The notes under the pieces: generated by a model
The model's database searches: none
Told to the model about the DNA's origin: nothing
What the model saw: only the letters and a program-made list of their open reading frames with translations
Part shown: positions 18,319-25,329 of the stretch, one piece after another
Position numbering within the stretch: position 1 is the stretch's first letter
Layout of the letters: every line of letters starts with the position of its first letter
NCBI RefSeq assembly: GCF_000429165.1
Contig: NZ_AUBI01000002.1
Span: forward strand, 1 to 64,000
From: Acetobacter nitrogenifigens DSM 23921 = NBRC 105050
GTDB taxonomy: Bacteria > Pseudomonadota > Alphaproteobacteria > Acetobacterales > Acetobacteraceae
Direction of reading: 5' to 3'
DNA length: 64,000 nt
Translations under genes and position numbers: made by a program

Positions 18319-18816
18319 ATGCCACAGCCAAAGCGTCGCTGGACCGCCGAGGAAGCCGAGATCATCCTGTCACAAGCCGGTCTGGACTTCGGAGAGCCTG
18401 AGCGGACCGGCAATGGGCTGGGCACCATGTTTCGGACAACCGATGGCCGCATCATCCTCGTTTACGATACGGGCTCTCTAGTCTGTCAGGGCAAGTTAAG
18501 CGCTGCGACCAAGGCTCTGTTCGAGGGTGGTGTGGTGCAGCCCAGTGGCAAGCTGCCCATCGCAGGCGCAGGGACACGGACAACAGCGTCATCAGGAAAG
18601 AGCGTGAAGCCTCGCAGTCATGCAACGCCCAAGGACGTGCTAACACCGGCTGGGGCGATGCTTCGCACCTCTGCCGCCGCTACACGACCCGCTGAAGACT
18701 TTAGAGGCCTCGACAGGCGGAAGCTCAATACGTTCCAGAGAGGGAGTGTGTTGATTGAGGATTATGAGATCGTGGGTGGTGGGTTGAGTGCTGCTGGTGA
18801 TGACGCTCCGTGGTGA
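18319..18816 (+). CDS. Hypothetical protein with N-terminal nucleic-acid-binding-like region
   Basis: From the ATG at 18319 (GAGAG upstream) the product has 165 residues. The first 75 form a compact alpha-beta region: RRWTAEEAEIILSQAGLDF, then GTMFRTTDGRIILVYDTGSL and VCQGKLSAATKALFEGG. The pattern strand-VYDTG-strand-VQGK resembles the small TBP-like domain found at the N-terminus of RNase HIII and in some nucleotide-binding effectors. That is a loose likeness only. The rest is low complexity, rich in Thr, Ser and Ala. It may act with the replication-like protein downstream. Confidence 0.45.
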   Translation: MPQPKRRWTAEEAEIILSQAGLDFGEPERTGNGLGTMFRTTDGRIILVYDTGSLVCQGKLSAATKALFEGGVVQPSGKLPIAGAGTRTTASSGKSVKPRSHATPKDVLTPAGAMLRTSAAATRPAEDFRGLDRRKLNTFQRGSVLIEDYEIVGGGLSAAGDDAPW

Positions 18817-19050
18817 GGTGATCTGGATCAGCGACCACTCAAACCTTATTCATCAACCCACATTCAATCATCCCTGATTTGATAGTTATGATGATTGAGT
18901 AAGGTGATCATGTAAGATGTGATCTTGTCAGGTCAGTATGTTGATGATCTCTCATTTGATAAATCATGATCAGGTTGATCCTTACACCTCTTCCTCTCGA
19001 ATAGACGCTGAGCTATTGGGGAACCCTTAAGGGGGATAAGAGGTAACATT
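18817..19050. repeat. GATC-rich, AT-rich region before the polymerase-like gene
   Basis: At least seven GATC sites fall within about 165 bases, many in the context GTGATC or TTGATC, among repeated GATGAT strings and AT-rich DNA. A palindrome CCCTTAAGGGG lies just before the ribosome site of the next gene. The layout suits a protein-binding region or a second origin, but no regular iteron can be defined by eye. Confidence 0.35.
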
Positions 19051-20457
19051 TTGGACCACATTAGCGCCAGCGATAGCAACTATGTCCCGCGCCCTCCGTC
19101 ACACAGCTTCGATACGAACGAGTTAAAGGAAGCCTACACGCTTTCGCTGGGTCGTATCCCGCACAGCCCTGCGGCAATTGCCCTCACTGAGCAAGTGGTT
19201 GAAGCCATCCGTCCTCTGGTGGGCAAGCAACCCGCACCCGATGCCAAGCGCCTGCGAGATAAAGGCCGAGGGAAACGCATTACGGAAACAGGCATCATTC
19301 TGGCCGGATTGATGTATCACGCCTTCGCTGGGCGCTGGGCGGCTGTCCATGAAGGTTGCAGTCGTTGGTATTGGTCTCCTGCCCGCAACCTTCCGATTGG
19401 GTGCCGCGCGTTCTGGACAAAGGCGCAGGCGATGATTGATCTGGGCTTAGTCGATTACGTCCCCGGCAAAAGTTACAAAAACTCATGGGGTGACTATCTG
19501 GGCGAGGAGGCGCGTTTACGGCCCAGCCCAAGGCTTATCGACATGGCCACGGCGTGCGGTTGCTCTGAGGATGCGCCATATCTGGACTGGCGACTGGTCA
19601 ATCCTGCGCCTGCGAAGCCCGTTGATCAGCTTGTCATCGTCAAGCCGTTTCCCCGCAAGCGTAACGGGCGCACGGTGGCCGCTGACGGCGCTAACGTTCC
19701 TGATGAGGGAAATGCACCGGCTAACCCGAATGAGTCCGTGACGGCCTTTATGCGGCGTCTGGTGGCCAGTCTGGACGGGCAGGCGATTACAGGTTGCGCC
19801 CCGCCTGTTTTACAAGCGCAATTCGTGGGCACGGCGGCGCTGCACGGTCGAATCTATGCTCTTGGCGCTGATAACTTCCAAAGCGGTCTTGGAAAACAGG
19901 AGAGGCGTCTTATCACAATCAATGGCGAGGATGTGGTCGAGGTGGACCTGTCAGCGTCCTTCCTCTCGATTGCCCTCGCCCTGCTCGATGCGCCTGCGCC
20001 CACTGACGACCCATACGCGCTTCCCGGCCTTGACCCGGCGTTACGTCCCGCCATCAAGCACTGGTTTGTTCTCTTCTTTCAGCGTGGCGGCTCCGTGAGG
20101 AGGTGGCCAGAAGGAACGAACAAGGCGATATCAGGCGCGATTAAGCCTGCTGCAATCGAGGCGGCGGCGCTCGCCCGTTATCCGGCGCTCGCGAGCATCA
20201 AGGGGATAGTTCCCGCCGACGTGCTGGCCACAGTTCCCGAAACGCTTGGCGACGCAGGGTGGACACTCGGCCAATATCTCACGGCGGTTGAAGCGGACAT
20301 CATGCGGCAGGCAATGGCCGCCATACTCGATCAGGAAGGCGCTGTGCTGCCTATCCATGACGCCCTGATGGTGCCTGTGTCGTTCCGTGAGAGGGCGCAG
20401 GAGGCCATTGAAGGGGCGTGTAGGGAACGATTAGGGCGCGTTGTCAGAGTCGCTTGA
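19051..20457 (+). CDS. Unrecognised protein with family-A-polymerase-like palm motifs
   Basis: This 468-residue product starts at TTG with AGAGGT seven bases upstream. Residues 1-190 look alpha-helical and basic. From about 265 the sequence resembles a reduced polymerase palm. LHGRIYALGADNFQSGLGKQ leads to GEDVVEVDLSASFLSIALAL, like motif A (Asp, then a hydroxyl residue). RPAIKHWFVLFFQRGGSVRRW sits where the fingers helix would be. GAVLPIHDALMVPVSF, near 440, looks like motif C (His-Asp). Similar proteins occur in phage-type islands as hypotheticals, to my knowledge. Polymerase or primase activity is inference. It is the largest cargo gene and lies next to GATC-rich DNA. Confidence 0.6.
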   Translation: MDHISASDSNYVPRPPSHSFDTNELKEAYTLSLGRIPHSPAAIALTEQVVEAIRPLVGKQPAPDAKRLRDKGRGKRITETGIILAGLMYHAFAGRWAAVHEGCSRWYWSPARNLPIGCRAFWTKAQAMIDLGLVDYVPGKSYKNSWGDYLGEEARLRPSPRLIDMATACGCSEDAPYLDWRLVNPAPAKPVDQLVIVKPFPRKRNGRTVAADGANVPDEGNAPANPNESVTAFMRRLVASLDGQAITGCAPPVLQAQFVGTAALHGRIYALGADNFQSGLGKQERRLITINGEDVVEVDLSASFLSIALALLDAPAPTDDPYALPGLDPALRPAIKHWFVLFFQRGGSVRRWPEGTNKAISGAIKPAAIEAAALARYPALASIKGIVPADVLATVPETLGDAGWTLGQYLTAVEADIMRQAMAAILDQEGAVLPIHDALMVPVSFRERAQEAIEGACRERLGRVVRVA

Positions 20458-20638
20458 GTTTCCATGCACGACGCTATCATTGCTCCCTCGCGTTCCTTGC
20501 GGGCGCGGGTTGCCTCAGCTTGGCCTGCTCTGCGTATTTGACGGCGTTATGTTGCGATAACGGTTAGTGGTTGCCTCTCTGCGTGCGATGAGTCTAAATA
20601 ATGCTACGTGATTTGATTTGGAAAAGAGACGTAATTCG
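20458..20638. other. Spacer before toxin-like gene
   Basis: About 180 bases with no gene. Two short GC-rich half-repeats (GCGTTCCTTGCGGGCGC) might form a weak hairpin. No T-tract follows. Confidence 0.3.
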
Positions 20639-21001
20639 ATGGTGTGGATTTATAATCAGGCGAGCGGAGAACTAACGCGGGCCGGAAAGTTCGTCGAAAT
20701 CGGATACTCTGGGCATGGTGACGGCAAAAACAAACCATCTATGCAGGATAAAGCCAGCATCGGCCCGACGCCGAAAGGCACTTATACTTTTTCAGCGCCG
20801 TTTACTCACCCGCACTCAGGGCGCTACACGATGCGTTTGCACCCGCAGACCGGCACAAACACGTTTGGCAGGAGCGGATTTATGATACACGGCGACAGTA
20901 TTCGCCACCCGGGCGAAGCGTCAGAAGGCTGTGTTATAATGAGCATCAAGACTCGAACGCAGATGTGGGAAAGCGGCGACCATACGCTTGTCGTTCAATG
21001 A
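20639..21001 (+). CDS. Tlde1/DUF2778-type L,D-transpeptidase-like protein
   Basis: The 120-residue product starts at the ATG at 20639 with GAGA upstream. It has the Tlde1 (formerly DUF2778) layout: MVWIYNQASGELTRAGKFVE at the start, then GPTPKGTYTFSAPFTHPHSG and GRYTMRLHP. The catalytic block FMIHGDSIRHPGEASEGC has the family His and Cys. Tlde1 proteins delivered by type VI secretion act in the target periplasm on peptidoglycan tetrapeptides. No signal peptide is seen. It overlaps the next, exported protein gene by ATGA, as expected for toxin and immunity. An endolysin-like role in a phage is the alternative. Confidence 0.75.
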   Translation: MVWIYNQASGELTRAGKFVEIGYSGHGDGKNKPSMQDKASIGPTPKGTYTFSAPFTHPHSGRYTMRLHPQTGTNTFGRSGFMIHGDSIRHPGEASEGCVIMSIKTRTQMWESGDHTLVVQ

Positions 21002-21366
21002 AGACGGCATTTGTCGGGCTGGCTTTGCTGTCAGCTGTCTTTGGCGCTTCGGCTCGTGCTGACGATCTCGTGCCGTGCTCGCATTGGCCGGAAACCATGG
21101 CCGCCGTCATGCTCAAGAACGCCGGGAAGATAACTCCGGACGAACTAGGCCACCCTAACGTGACCCATGAACTCCTCGCGTTCCAGAAAGTGAACAAGGA
21201 CACAGCGAGAGAGGTCTATTTGCTGACCTTCAAGCGCCCGAGCGGCGAGACGATAAGGGTCATCACCCAGAATGACGTAACGCCCGAAGAGTGCTCTGGC
21301 AGCGGGGTGAAAGCGTTTCTTGCTGACCCGCTCGGTCCTGCTCAAGAGTCTGAGTCGAAGCCGTAA
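20998..21366 (+). CDS. Small exported protein, candidate immunity partner
   Basis: From the ATG at 20998, which overlaps the stop of the Tlde1-like gene, the product has 122 residues. A signal peptide MKTAFVGLALLSAVFG ends near ASARADD. The mature part has two Cys (PCSHWPETM and PEECSGSG), likely a disulfide, and strands such as AREVYLLTFKRPSGETIRVI. No family is recognised. Periplasmic location, small size and coupled translation fit the Tldi1 type of immunity protein that blocks the L,D-transpeptidase. It converges on the integrase gene with 18 bases between them. Confidence 0.6.
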   Translation: MKTAFVGLALLSAVFGASARADDLVPCSHWPETMAAVMLKNAGKITPDELGHPNVTHELLAFQKVNKDTAREVYLLTFKRPSGETIRVITQNDVTPEECSGSGVKAFLADPLGPAQESESKP

Positions 21367-21384
21367 CTCGTCGCTATTCCTTTG

Positions 21385-22971
21385 TCATCGGCCTGGCACC
21401 GGCTCCCCGGTAACGCCCAGAGCCTCCCGCACGCCCTCCGGCATCCCGCTTTCGACCATGCCGAGGATAGCACGTTCGCAAACAGCCCACTGTAGCTCGT
21501 CCTCCATATAAACCGCCTCTGTGATCGTCTGCGGCTTATGGCCAAGGAGTTTCTGTGCAACCGAAAGCTGGCATTCTGAAACACCAGCCAAATGCGCCCG
21601 CCGCATGAAAGTGCCAAACGACTTCCTGAAGCTGTGGAAGTTCACCACTCCGTTGCTTTCCACGCCCAGCACGGCCCGCCGCAGGTCCGTGAAACGTTGC
21701 GAGAAGACATGCCCGCGCTTCTTGCCCACACCACCGGGCTTGCATTCAGGGAACAGCACGGCGTCCGGTTCACCCGTCGCCTCCGCGTCCCGTAAGCGCC
21801 TCTCTATAATAGGCATCAACAGCGGGTGGAGCGGAACTTTACGGACTGAGTTCTCCGTCTTGGCGTGCTCTTCGGTCACTTCGATGCCCCATAGCAGCCC
21901 GTTAGCGCCGTCACGGTTCACGATGCGGCCCACCGTCAAGCTGCACAGTTCGTTCTCACGGGCTCCTGTAAGCAAAGCGATCCGCATCAGGTCCGTGAGC
22001 GGCGCAGTCCACGACCACACGCCCCGGTGTCCTTCGTTCGGATTAGCGGTGAGCAGCTTGATCAGTTCAGCTTCGTGAAACTCACGCTCTTTCTTCGCCT
22101 GCGCCCTCCGTTCGCGCTCTGCACGCTTCTTCAACCCGGATGTCGCGCCAACCCACGGGTTCTGTCTTGGGATTAGCTTTTTATGAATCGCCCAATCCCA
22201 TAGCACCTTGAGCGGGCTTATGATGCGACTGACTGTCTTTGGTGAAAGCCCTTGCTCCGTCAGCCACTCGCTAAACTCTCCTGTAACGACGTCAGGCACT
22301 TGTTGGATTGTCTGCACTCGCAGGAAGGCGACAGGATCATCGGGCTTCCCGCGCCCCTGCGATATCGCCAGATAATTCCCGAAGTGCCGCAGAGACGTGT
22401 TGTCCATCGCAACCATTGCCGCGCTCACGTCGCGCCGACGCTCTTTTATCCAGCGATCCAGAACGACCGAAAACGGCGTGGCTGTGCCCGTCATCACACC
22501 GATGGAACGCAGCACGTATTCGCCAACGCCGCTCACGCCCTGCTCAGTCATTTCGGCGGCGCGGTCTATAATCAGGTCTCGGAAATTAGACTCTTCGCGG
22601 CTTCGCGGGCTCGTCCATCCGTCGATCTCGTCCTTTTCGTCCGACACGTCAGACAGAGCACGCAGCGCTTGGCGGGCCTCCATCGCCTCGCTGATCATAA
22701 CGTCTTCATTCAGCCAATCGGGTTTCCACTCACCATGTAGCGGCGGCAATCCGGCTGCGGTTAGCTTCGCATTAACCTCATGAGTGAGCGCAGCAAGCAC
22801 AACATCCCGGCGCTTGATCGCCTCTCGTTTGTCTTGCGTGCCCGTCGTCCTAACACGCTCTTCAACGATGCCCGACTTGACACCATAGGCGGTGCCCACG
22901 TCCCGCTGACGGTCTTTAGGGATCAGCAAGCGTGCGTAATACGTGCGTCCAATAGGCTTGAGCCCGCGCAT
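21385..22971 (-). CDS. Tyrosine recombinase, integrase of the tRNA-Tyr element
   Basis: The 528-residue integrase has an N-terminal arm-binding region (GRTYYARLLIPKDRQRDVG), a SAM-like core-binding domain (VQTIQQVPDVVTGEFSEWL, then LSPKTVSRIISPLKVLWDWA) and a complete catalytic domain. The catalytic residues are visible: Arg in TGARENELCSL, His and Arg in NFHSFRKSFGTF, His in LLGHKPQTITEAVY with the Tyr nucleophile. I choose the ATG at 22971, which has AAGGAAAC seven bases upstream, over the ATG at 23001. It lies 130 bases from the tRNA-Tyr 3' end it targets. A relic of a close relative is at 12830-13270. Confidence 0.9.
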   Translation of the reverse strand: MRGLKPIGRTYYARLLIPKDRQRDVGTAYGVKSGIVEERVRTTGTQDKREAIKRRDVVLAALTHEVNAKLTAAGLPPLHGEWKPDWLNEDVMISEAMEARQALRALSDVSDEKDEIDGWTSPRSREESNFRDLIIDRAAEMTEQGVSGVGEYVLRSIGVMTGTATPFSVVLDRWIKERRRDVSAAMVAMDNTSLRHFGNYLAISQGRGKPDDPVAFLRVQTIQQVPDVVTGEFSEWLTEQGLSPKTVSRIISPLKVLWDWAIHKKLIPRQNPWVGATSGLKKRAERERRAQAKKEREFHEAELIKLLTANPNEGHRGVWSWTAPLTDLMRIALLTGARENELCSLTVGRIVNRDGANGLLWGIEVTEEHAKTENSVRKVPLHPLLMPIIERRLRDAEATGEPDAVLFPECKPGGVGKKRGHVFSQRFTDLRRAVLGVESNGVVNFHSFRKSFGTFMRRAHLAGVSECQLSVAQKLLGHKPQTITEAVYMEDELQWAVCERAILGMVESGMPEGVREALGVTGEPVPGR

Positions 22972-23019
22972 CTCGTTTCCTTTTAAGGTCAAACGACGCA
23001 TTCAGGCCACCGCTAAGCT

Positions 23020-23063
23020 TTACCGACGAACCATTACCGGCGCGGTAAAGGTATTTTACCGAC
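23020..23063. promoter_or_regulatory. Right arm-type sites
   Basis: TTACCGAC (23020-23027), the palindrome TTACCGGCGCGGTAA (23034-23048) and TTTTACCGAC (ending 23063) sit between the integrase start and the tRNA, 41 bases from the att core. They mirror the cluster at 13413-13448. The palindrome may also be an operator controlling the integrase. Confidence 0.55.
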
Positions 23064-23103
23064 AATCCCCGCAAGGCTTTGTTTTCTTTTGATTTTCTGA
23101 AGA

Positions 23104-23120
23104 TGGTGGAAGGGGTTGGA
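23104..23120. repeat. Right attachment-site repeat (att core in tRNA-Tyr 3' end)
   Basis: This copy of TGGTGGAAGGGGTTGGA is the CCA end, acceptor stem and part of the T-arm of tRNA-Tyr on the minus strand. Integration here keeps the tRNA whole. The other copy is at 13350-13366. Confidence 0.85.
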
Positions 23121-23189
23121 TTCGAACCAACGTAGGCGTACGCCAGCGGATTTACAGTCCGCCCCCTTTAGCCACTCGGGCACCCTTCC
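23104..23189 (-). tRNA. tRNA-Tyr (anticodon GTA)
   Basis: The 86-base minus-strand gene has a perfect seven-pair acceptor stem (GGAAGGG with CCCTTCC), discriminator A and an encoded CCA. The anticodon stem-loop reads GGACTGTAAATCC, giving GTA. The long variable arm GCTGGCGTACGCC is typical of class II tRNA-Tyr. The T-loop reads GGTTCGAATCC. Its 3' end serves as the attachment site of the neighbouring element. Confidence 0.95.
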
Positions 23190-23284
23190 GACGCGGAGAC
23201 GAATTACGGCGCTCGTCCCCTCCTGTCAATGCGGTTTCGTCACACAAACGTATTCCGCGCCCTGGCGAACAGTAGGTGCGCGAA

Positions 23285-24208
23285 ATGATGACGGACGCGC
23301 GCCGTAATCGTATAGCTGCACTCATGCCCAAACCCCGCTCATCAACACCCCGTCCGCAGCCCTCCTCCCGCCCCCAGCAGAGGCGCTCAGAACGCGCCGC
23401 ACCGCATGAGCACCCAGGGCAGCCGTCAGCCTCCCGCAACGAGGGCCAGCGTGCGCCTCGCGAGCATCGTGGCCGTGGGCGGCAAGGGGGCAAGCCCGGC
23501 GGGCCATACTGGCTAGCTGGCGTTCACGCGGTGCAGGCCGCGCTGGAAAACCCCGCGCGCACCATTCTCCGCGTCCTGCTGACCACCGAAGCCCGCCCGG
23601 ACTTCATCGAGAGACTGTCAACACCGCTCCCCGCATCGGTCGAGACAACAGACCGGGCGCATCTGGCGGCTCTTCTGGGAGCTGAAACGGTACATCAGGG
23701 CGTCGCGGCGCTGGTCGAGCCTCTGGAGGCCATGGACCTTGAAGACGCCCTGGAGCGCCCCGGCCCCATCCTCGTGCTCGATCAGGTCACGGATCCCCGC
23801 AATGTCGGCGCGATTCTCCGCTCGGCTGCGGCGTTCGGCGCCGCCTGCATCGTCATGCAGGATCGCCACGCGCCGGATGAGGGCACCGCACTCGCCAAGG
23901 CCGCATCCGGGGCTCTTGAGATCGTGCCGCTGATACGCGTCGTCAATCTTGCGCGGAGTCTGGAGACGCTGAAGCGTCAGGATATCTGGACAATCGGCCT
24001 CGACGCAGGAGGGAGCCGCCTCAACGGGTCGTCGCTGGGCGGGCGACGCGCCGCACTTGTGCTGGGCTCAGAAGGCGATGGGTTGCGGCGCCTCACCCGA
24101 GAAGCCTGCGACGAGATCGCAGGCGTGTACATGCCGGGCCACATGGAAAGCCTGAACGTTTCCGTAGCAGCGGCGGTCGGCCTCTACGAACTGATTCGGA
24201 CCAATTGA
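23285..24208 (+). CDS. rlmB: 23S rRNA 2'-O-ribose methyltransferase, TrmH/SpoU family (RlmB-like)
   Basis: About 307 residues. The first 75 are a basic, Arg/Pro-rich tail. A SpoU substrate-binding domain follows (YWLAGVHAVQAALENPARTI), then the knotted SPOUT methyltransferase. Its three motifs are complete: LVLDQVTDPRNVGAILRSAA, ALVLGSEGDGLRRL, and MPGHMESLNVSVAAAVGLYE. RlmB methylates G2251 of 23S rRNA. AGG lies nine bases before the ATG at 23285. A GTG at 23276 and ATGs at 23288 and 23324 are alternatives. It sits next to tRNA-Tyr on the undisturbed side. Confidence 0.88.
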   Translation: MMTDARRNRIAALMPKPRSSTPRPQPSSRPQQRRSERAAPHEHPGQPSASRNEGQRAPREHRGRGRQGGKPGGPYWLAGVHAVQAALENPARTILRVLLTTEARPDFIERLSTPLPASVETTDRAHLAALLGAETVHQGVAALVEPLEAMDLEDALERPGPILVLDQVTDPRNVGAILRSAAAFGAACIVMQDRHAPDEGTALAKAASGALEIVPLIRVVNLARSLETLKRQDIWTIGLDAGGSRLNGSSLGGRRAALVLGSEGDGLRRLTREACDEIAGVYMPGHMESLNVSVAAAVGLYELIRTN

Positions 24209-24223
24209 GTAAAGGAAAAAATT

Positions 24224-24376
24224 CTACAGACGGATCAGCGCGATCACATAGATGATCGCCGCCATAGCCAGCGTGAAGCTGACAAGGCCGACGATCCGGC
24301 CACGCTGGCGACGATCAGCCTCATGTAATTCAGCCTCCGTCAAAGTGGCGGAGGGGTGTTGCTCGATCGTGCTCAT
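24224..24376 (-). CDS. Small single-helix protein, CoxF-like
   Basis: The 50-residue product has a polar start (MSTIEQHPSATLTEAELHEA), a basic DRRQRGR and one C-terminal membrane helix. Its ATG overlaps the ctaB stop (ATGA), so it is translationally coupled. Many alphaproteobacteria have such a short membrane protein between ctaB and the oxidase assembly genes. A role in terminal oxidase assembly is likely but not shown. A longer frame running upstream through ctaB is a shadow. Confidence 0.65.
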   Translation of the reverse strand: MSTIEQHPSATLTEAELHEADRRQRGRIVGLVSFTLAMAAIIYVIALIRL

Positions 24377-25329
24377 GAAAGCCACCATGTCAGTGCATGA
24401 TCCCCGAGCAAGCCGCAGAACAGCAAGAAAAGATAAGCCAGCGAGAACCGGAACGACACTCGCGCAGCACGATCGCCCACGAGACTGACGCCTGCATCGT
24501 CCTGCTTCTCCAGCAGCACCCGCACCGCGCAGGCCACGAACCCGAGACCCAGCAGAGTCGCGGTCACGGTATAGAGCGGGCCACAAAGCCCCATAAAAGA
24601 AGGCGTCAACGACACCGGCAGAAGAATCAGCGTGTAGAGAAGAATCTGCCAGCGCGTGTGCCGTGCTCCACGTACGACAGGCAACATAGGAATGCCCGCG
24701 CGCCCATAATCCTTGCAGGCGTAAAGCGACAGCGACCAGAAATGCGGGGGCGTCCACAGGAACACGATCAGAAACATGACGACCGGCAGCACTGACAGCG
24801 ACCCCGTAGCGGCGGCCCAGCCGATCATTGGTGGAAAAGCGCCCGCCGCCCCACCGATGACGATGTTCTGCGGCGTCGAACGCTTCAGCCACATCGTGTA
24901 AATAACCGCATAGAAGAAGATCGAGAACGCCAGAATCCCGGCCGCCAGCGCGTTCGTCGCCAGCCACATCAATGCGACAGAAAGAACGGAAAGACCGACG
25001 CCGTAAACAAGTGTCTCATCAGCGGGAATACGACCGCCGGGAATAGGACGCGTCGCGGTGCGTTGCATGACCGCATCAATATCGCGGTCATACCACATGT
25101 TGATCGCCCCGGCCGCGCCAGACGCAAGGCAAATACATAAAATGCTGATCGCTGCGAGAACGGGGTTCACCGGGCCGGGCGCGACAGCAAGGCCGGCTGC
25201 CCCCGTAAAGACCACCAGAGAAATCACTCTCGGCTTTAACAGTTGAACCCAGTCATGCGCCCGGGTCCCGACGCGGTCAGCGCGATAACGGGGCCGCGCA
25301 GCGCGATCGACAAGGCTCGCGCCGCTCAT
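24373..25329 (-). CDS. ctaB: Protoheme IX farnesyltransferase (haem O synthase)
   Basis: The 318-residue UbiA-family membrane enzyme adds a farnesyl group to haem B to make haem O. The first Asp-rich site is in INMWYDRDIDAVMQRTATRP and the second region in LYACKDYGRAGIPMLPVV. About nine helices are evident. Acetic acid bacteria use a cytochrome bo3 ubiquinol oxidase that needs haem O, which explains its retention. Its ATG overlaps the end of the upstream oxidase-like gene, so the two are coupled. No ribosome site other than inside that gene is visible. Confidence 0.93.
   Translation of the reverse strand: MSGASLVDRAARPRYRADRVGTRAHDWVQLLKPRVISLVVFTGAAGLAVAPGPVNPVLAAISILCICLASGAAGAINMWYDRDIDAVMQRTATRPIPGGRIPADETLVYGVGLSVLSVALMWLATNALAAGILAFSIFFYAVIYTMWLKRSTPQNIVIGGAAGAFPPMIGWAAATGSLSVLPVVMFLIVFLWTPPHFWSLSLYACKDYGRAGIPMLPVVRGARHTRWQILLYTLILLPVSLTPSFMGLCGPLYTVTATLLGLGFVACAVRVLLEKQDDAGVSLVGDRAARVSFRFSLAYLFLLFCGLLGDHALTWWLS

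Larger units (their letters stand above)
13350..23120. mobile_element. Integrative element inserted at tRNA-Tyr
   Basis: This 9.8-kb element is bounded by 17-base repeats and carries an intact integrase next to the tRNA. Inside lie a serine recombinase, an origin-like block, a tail-fibre-like fragment, a probable winged-helix protein, an HNH nuclease, a polymerase-palm-like protein and a toxin/immunity-like pair. All cargo except the two recombinases reads on the plus strand. No capsid, terminase, conjugation or type VI secretion genes are present. It cannot move by itself as a phage, and could be a satellite, a genomic island or a remnant. Confidence 0.8.

Noticed and set aside
13350..23120. 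Complete prophage
   Set aside because: No terminase, portal, capsid or lysis cassette is present. The element is too small and only a fibre stub is phage-structural.
24224..24967. 247-codon open frame on the minus strand
   Set aside because: Only the last 50 codons are protein-like and form the small CoxF-like gene. The rest is ctaB in another frame.
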